Positions 16,123 through 18,110 of a stretch of 18,110 bases of DNA are shown piece after piece. This stretch comes from Gemmatimonadaceae bacterium. GTDB taxonomy: Bacteria > Gemmatimonadota > Gemmatimonadetes > Gemmatimonadales > Gemmatimonadaceae. A program made the position numbers and the translations under genes. The notes under the pieces are model-generated. The model saw only the letters and a program-made list of their open reading frames with translations. It did not search any database and was not told the DNA's origin. The DNA lies in contig JANWKK010000115.1 in the NCBI GenBank assembly GCA_025451425.1, positions 1 through 18,110 on the forward strand, in the 5' to 3' direction. How positions within the stretch are numbered: the first letter of the stretch is position 1; each line of letters begins with the position of its first letter.

Positions 16123-16707
16123 TCACGTGGCGGGCTCGCCGAGACACTCCGCGAAGTACGACGGCAGATCGAGGGAAAAGGGCTCGGAGGCACCGGACGG
16201 ATGCCATATCAGCTCTCGAAGCACGATCTCAGGGCGCTCATCGTTAGGCAGCCAACGTTCGAACAGCCTCGCGTCGAGATCCACGATCCAATACTCGCAG
16301 ACGTGTCGCTGATACGGCTTGCGTTTGTCGACGCGATCGAACCGGCCGCTAGTCGGCGACAACACCTCGGCGGCAATTAGAAGCTCGCGTACAGGGGGCC
16401 TTTCGCGGCGCAAGCGCTGGAATTCCCGGTTCGGTACGACAAGGACATCCGGCTGCACGACCAACTCTGGCTCGAGATCGACGTCCAACGGCGCCGTGTA
16501 TCCGTGCCCAATGGGGGCGATCTTGAAGTAGTCGTTGAGCGCCCGCAGCAGGATGTATGCTGCATCCTGGTGCAAAGCGTTGGGCGAGGGAGTCACGAGG
16601 AGCTCGCCGTCGACGAGCTCGTAGCGCGGGGTCGCCAGAGGATTCTTGTCCCTGAGCTCGCGGACCTCGCGCGCGGTCCAACGGCGTTGCACGGCAGGCA
16701 TGGCCAT
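16123..16707 (-). CDS. Uma2-family PD-(D/E)XK-fold protein
   Basis: The product has 194 residues from MAMPAVQRRWTAREV. The Uma2 pattern is clear: RYELVDGELLVTPSPNALHQ near the start, VDLEPELVVQPDVLVVPN in the middle (catalytic-type D in QPDVLVV), then ELLIAAEVLSPTSGRFDRVD with Glu/Asp and Lys following (KRKPYQRH), and CEYWIVDLDAR. Uma2 members have the restriction-endonuclease-like fold and retain the acidic residues and Lys needed for metal-dependent nuclease activity; their biological role is unsettled and they are multicopy in several phyla. A longer in-frame start at 16782 exists, but the MxMPA start is typical. It is the first gene of a minus-strand block with a small unknown gene and an SF2 helicase. 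Confidence 0.88.
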   Translation of the reverse strand: MAMPAVQRRWTAREVRELRDKNPLATPRYELVDGELLVTPSPNALHQDAAYILLRALNDYFKIAPIGHGYTAPLDVDLEPELVVQPDVLVVPNREFQRLRRERPPVRELLIAAEVLSPTSGRFDRVDKRKPYQRHVCEYWIVDLDARLFERWLPNDERPEIVLRELIWHPSGASEPFSLDLPSYFAECLGEPAT

Positions 16708-16721
16708 AATCTGCTCGGCTC
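16692..16721 (-). repeat. Uma2 start-region element, second copy of a 30-bp near-identity
   Basis: This stretch contains the leader and first codons of the Uma2 gene and matches 5944-5973 at 28 of 30 bases. Similarity ends abruptly at both edges. Confidence 0.6.
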
Positions 16722-16904
16722 GGCGGTTCGAGAGCAAGCGGACATGACATACGATGACGTGCGCCGCGTCTGCCGCTGTCATCGTTGTGCCGCGAGACTA
16801 ATCCTTTCCGTTTGTGACGAACGCTGTCGAGCGTGAGCCAATTGCCCGATGTTTTCCGCGTTACCGGTATGTCCAAACTTTCCTCGAGCGTTGGAGGGGA
16901 CGTT

Positions 16905-17441
16905 ATGCATATCGGCCCCGTCGTGGTTGCCGCAAGTCTTCTCCTTCTGGGCGCAAGCGCCGGCCGGGCGCAGACAGTCGCGCCACCCGACACCGCGTCG
17001 GAAAAGCCTGTCGAGTGGTTGATCGGAATGTCGTTAGGCGTACCGGGTGTGCAGCGTAACGTCTACCCGGATCTCTTTACCGTCGGCCTCCAGTTCACCC
17101 AGGTCCGCGCCGGACGGATCGGTGGCGACATCGCGATCGGGACCATGCCATATCTCTTGGCGAACGGCATGTTGCCCTTCGGATTCAGGGGCAACGTCAC
17201 GGTTCCCCTCGTTACCCCGCACCTGATCGTGCTCCCTACGGCGGGTGTGAGCGGGGTCGTCGCGATGGCGCCCGGTGGCGCCGGGGGGCTGATTGGCGTC
17301 AACGGCGGGGTCGCGGCGGTCGTACGGTCGCACGGGCTTGGCCTTCGCGCCGGGATCACCTGGCACAAGTTCGAAGGAGCGACCAACCCAATCTGGCTGC
17401 TCGAGGTCGGCTTGGTCAGCATCGGGATCGACCCGCCGTGA
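16905..17441 (+). CDS. Small exported protein, possible outer-membrane beta-barrel
   Basis: The ATG at 16905 follows GGAGGGG (16893-16899) by five bases and starts a typical signal peptide (VVVAASLLLLGASAGRA, cleavage before Gln23); an upstream in-frame ATG at 16833 is rejected. The 178-residue product has short alternating hydrophobic strands, is Gly-rich (VAMAPGGAGGLIGVNGGVAA) and resembles a small beta-barrel or autotransporter-like fold (FTVGLQFTQVRAGRIGGDIA, LGLRAGITWHKFEG, WLLEVGLVSIGI). No named family is recognised. It is divergent from Uma2 across a 197-base gap and carries one CGTTAGGC octamer. Confidence 0.72.
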   Translation: MHIGPVVVAASLLLLGASAGRAQTVAPPDTASEKPVEWLIGMSLGVPGVQRNVYPDLFTVGLQFTQVRAGRIGGDIAIGTMPYLLANGMLPFGFRGNVTVPLVTPHLIVLPTAGVSGVVAMAPGGAGGLIGVNGGVAAVVRSHGLGLRAGITWHKFEGATNPIWLLEVGLVSIGIDPP

Positions 17442-17450
17442 CCGAACAAC

Positions 17451-17484
17451 GGATTCCTCGTCGCTCCGGTCCTCGAAATGACAG
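17451..17484 (+). repeat. Half copy of the TGTCATCC palindromic repeat
   Basis: The sequence (GGATTCCTCGTCGCTCCGG, then TCCTCGAAATGACAG) matches most of the right arm of the 7526-7629 element. The left arm is absent, so it cannot fold the same way. It starts nine bases after the stop at 17441. Confidence 0.6.
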
Positions 17485-17554
17485 TCCTTACATCTTGCGA
17501 ACGGGCGAACCGGGGCTGCATTCTCTCGGCGACTCCCCACGCCGAGCCTGACAC

Positions 17555-18110
17555 ATGTACACGTCCGACGCCCTTCGCGAACGCTACGCCCGCACGTCCG
17601 ACAGCGATCTGCTCGCCCTGATGAACGTCGGTCCCGATCGCCTAACGCCGGAGTCGCGTCAATCGCTCGCCGAAGAGGCGATGCGGCGCGGTCTAAAATT
17701 GCCCGCCGGATGGCCGCTGAATGCGGCGCCCGTTGGCGCGTATGCGCCACCGGGACGGCGTCTTTATGTGAAAGCGAACTTCGGCGCGCGATTGCTCGCG
17801 TACCTCATCGACTTGCTCGTTTCGATCGCGCCGGTCACCATCATATCCGTCTTCGTTGCGGTTTCGGGAATGATCAACCGGCAGATGCCGATGTCCGTCA
17901 TTCTCATCGTCGCGAGCGCGCTCTGGACGATCTGGTACAGCTTCACCAAGGACGGCCGGGAGGGCGGGCAGAGCATCGGCAAGGACATGATGGACCTCAT
18001 GGTCGTGCACACGGAGACGAACACGCCGTGCACCATGGGCCAGTCCGCGCTCCGCGCGCTCGTTCTCGGGGCGGTGAATCTCATTCCAGTGGTCGGCTGG
18101 CTGATCGAGC
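17555..18110 (+). CDS. RDD-family membrane protein, 5' part (runs off the window)
   Basis: The frame is open from ATG 17555 (MYTSDALRERYARTSDSD) to the window end, about 185 codons. The first 50 residues (SDLLALMNVGPDRLTPESRQ, then AMRRGLKLP) form a short helical head of a kind often placed before membrane domains in this type of genome. From about residue 75 the RDD domain appears: FGARLLAYLIDLLV with the R and first D, a TM with SVFVAVSG, a TM ILIVASALWTIWYS, then DGREGGQSIGKDMMDLMVV with the glycine-rich GGQSIGK and the last D, and a third hydrophobic segment LVLGAVNLIPVVGWLI. RDD proteins are inner-membrane proteins of mostly unproven transport function. No strong Shine-Dalgarno is seen. 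Confidence 0.85.
   Translation, partial: MYTSDALRERYARTSDSDLLALMNVGPDRLTPESRQSLAEEAMRRGLKLPAGWPLNAAPVGAYAPPGRRLYVKANFGARLLAYLIDLLVSIAPVTIISVFVAVSGMINRQMPMSVILIVASALWTIWYSFTKDGREGGQSIGKDMMDLMVVHTETNTPCTMGQSALRALVLGAVNLIPVVGWLIE

Overview
The window is about 18.1 kb of GC-rich, densely coded bacterial chromosome. The gene content points to a soil-type Gemmatimonadota, or a close acidobacterial-style genome. This rests on an orphan duplicated FtsX/MacB-type permease of the ADOP kind, a DUF5916 outer-membrane protein with a CBM9-like N-terminus, a lipoprotein with a TonB-C-like tail, an Uma2 nuclease-fold gene and several secreted proteins of unknown function. The taxonomic call is inference. No rRNA, tRNA, CRISPR array, integrase or transposase was seen.

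Layout. Bases 1-1294 hold the 3' part of a divergent gamma-glutamyltransferase. Bases 1324-2179 hold an ArsR-type repressor overlapping an AHSA1/SRPBCC protein, behind a promoter whose spacer contains a perfect GCAACC-N4-GGTTGC palindrome. A hairpin at 2181-2213 separates this pair from a convergent lipoprotein (2217-3659, minus). Next on plus are a beta-propeller lipoprotein (3863-5890), a small exported histidine-rich protein (6008-6514), a GH23 lytic transglycosylase (6726-7523) and an SPW-repeat membrane protein (7693-8112). A large permease (8103-10520, minus) lies back to back with the DUF5916 protein (10695-13223, plus). A minus-strand block follows, in transcription order Uma2 (16707-16123), a small apparently frameshifted gene (16104-15648), an SF2 helicase (15634-13916) and a secreted glycine-rich protein (13771-13235). 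The window closes with a small exported protein (16905-17441) and the 5' part of an RDD-family membrane protein (17555 to edge).

Most genes serve the cell envelope: exported, lipid-anchored, outer-membrane, peptidoglycan-cleaving or membrane proteins. The exceptions are the ArsR/SRPBCC regulatory pair and the Uma2/small gene/helicase block, which is the best candidate for an undescribed DNA-directed cassette, although nothing in the sequence proves a shared function.

The most striking non-gene signal is the octamer GCCTAACG/CGTTAGGC. I counted 14 exact copies by eye, where base composition predicts about one. They fall on both strands and in several reading frames, often using the rare leucine codons TTA or CTA. 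Other repeats are three members of a TGTCATCC-type palindromic family at gene borders, two heptamer-based arrays (one a long inverted repeat with four G-runs), and a 30-bp near-identity between the Uma2 start and an intergenic site 10.7 kb away.
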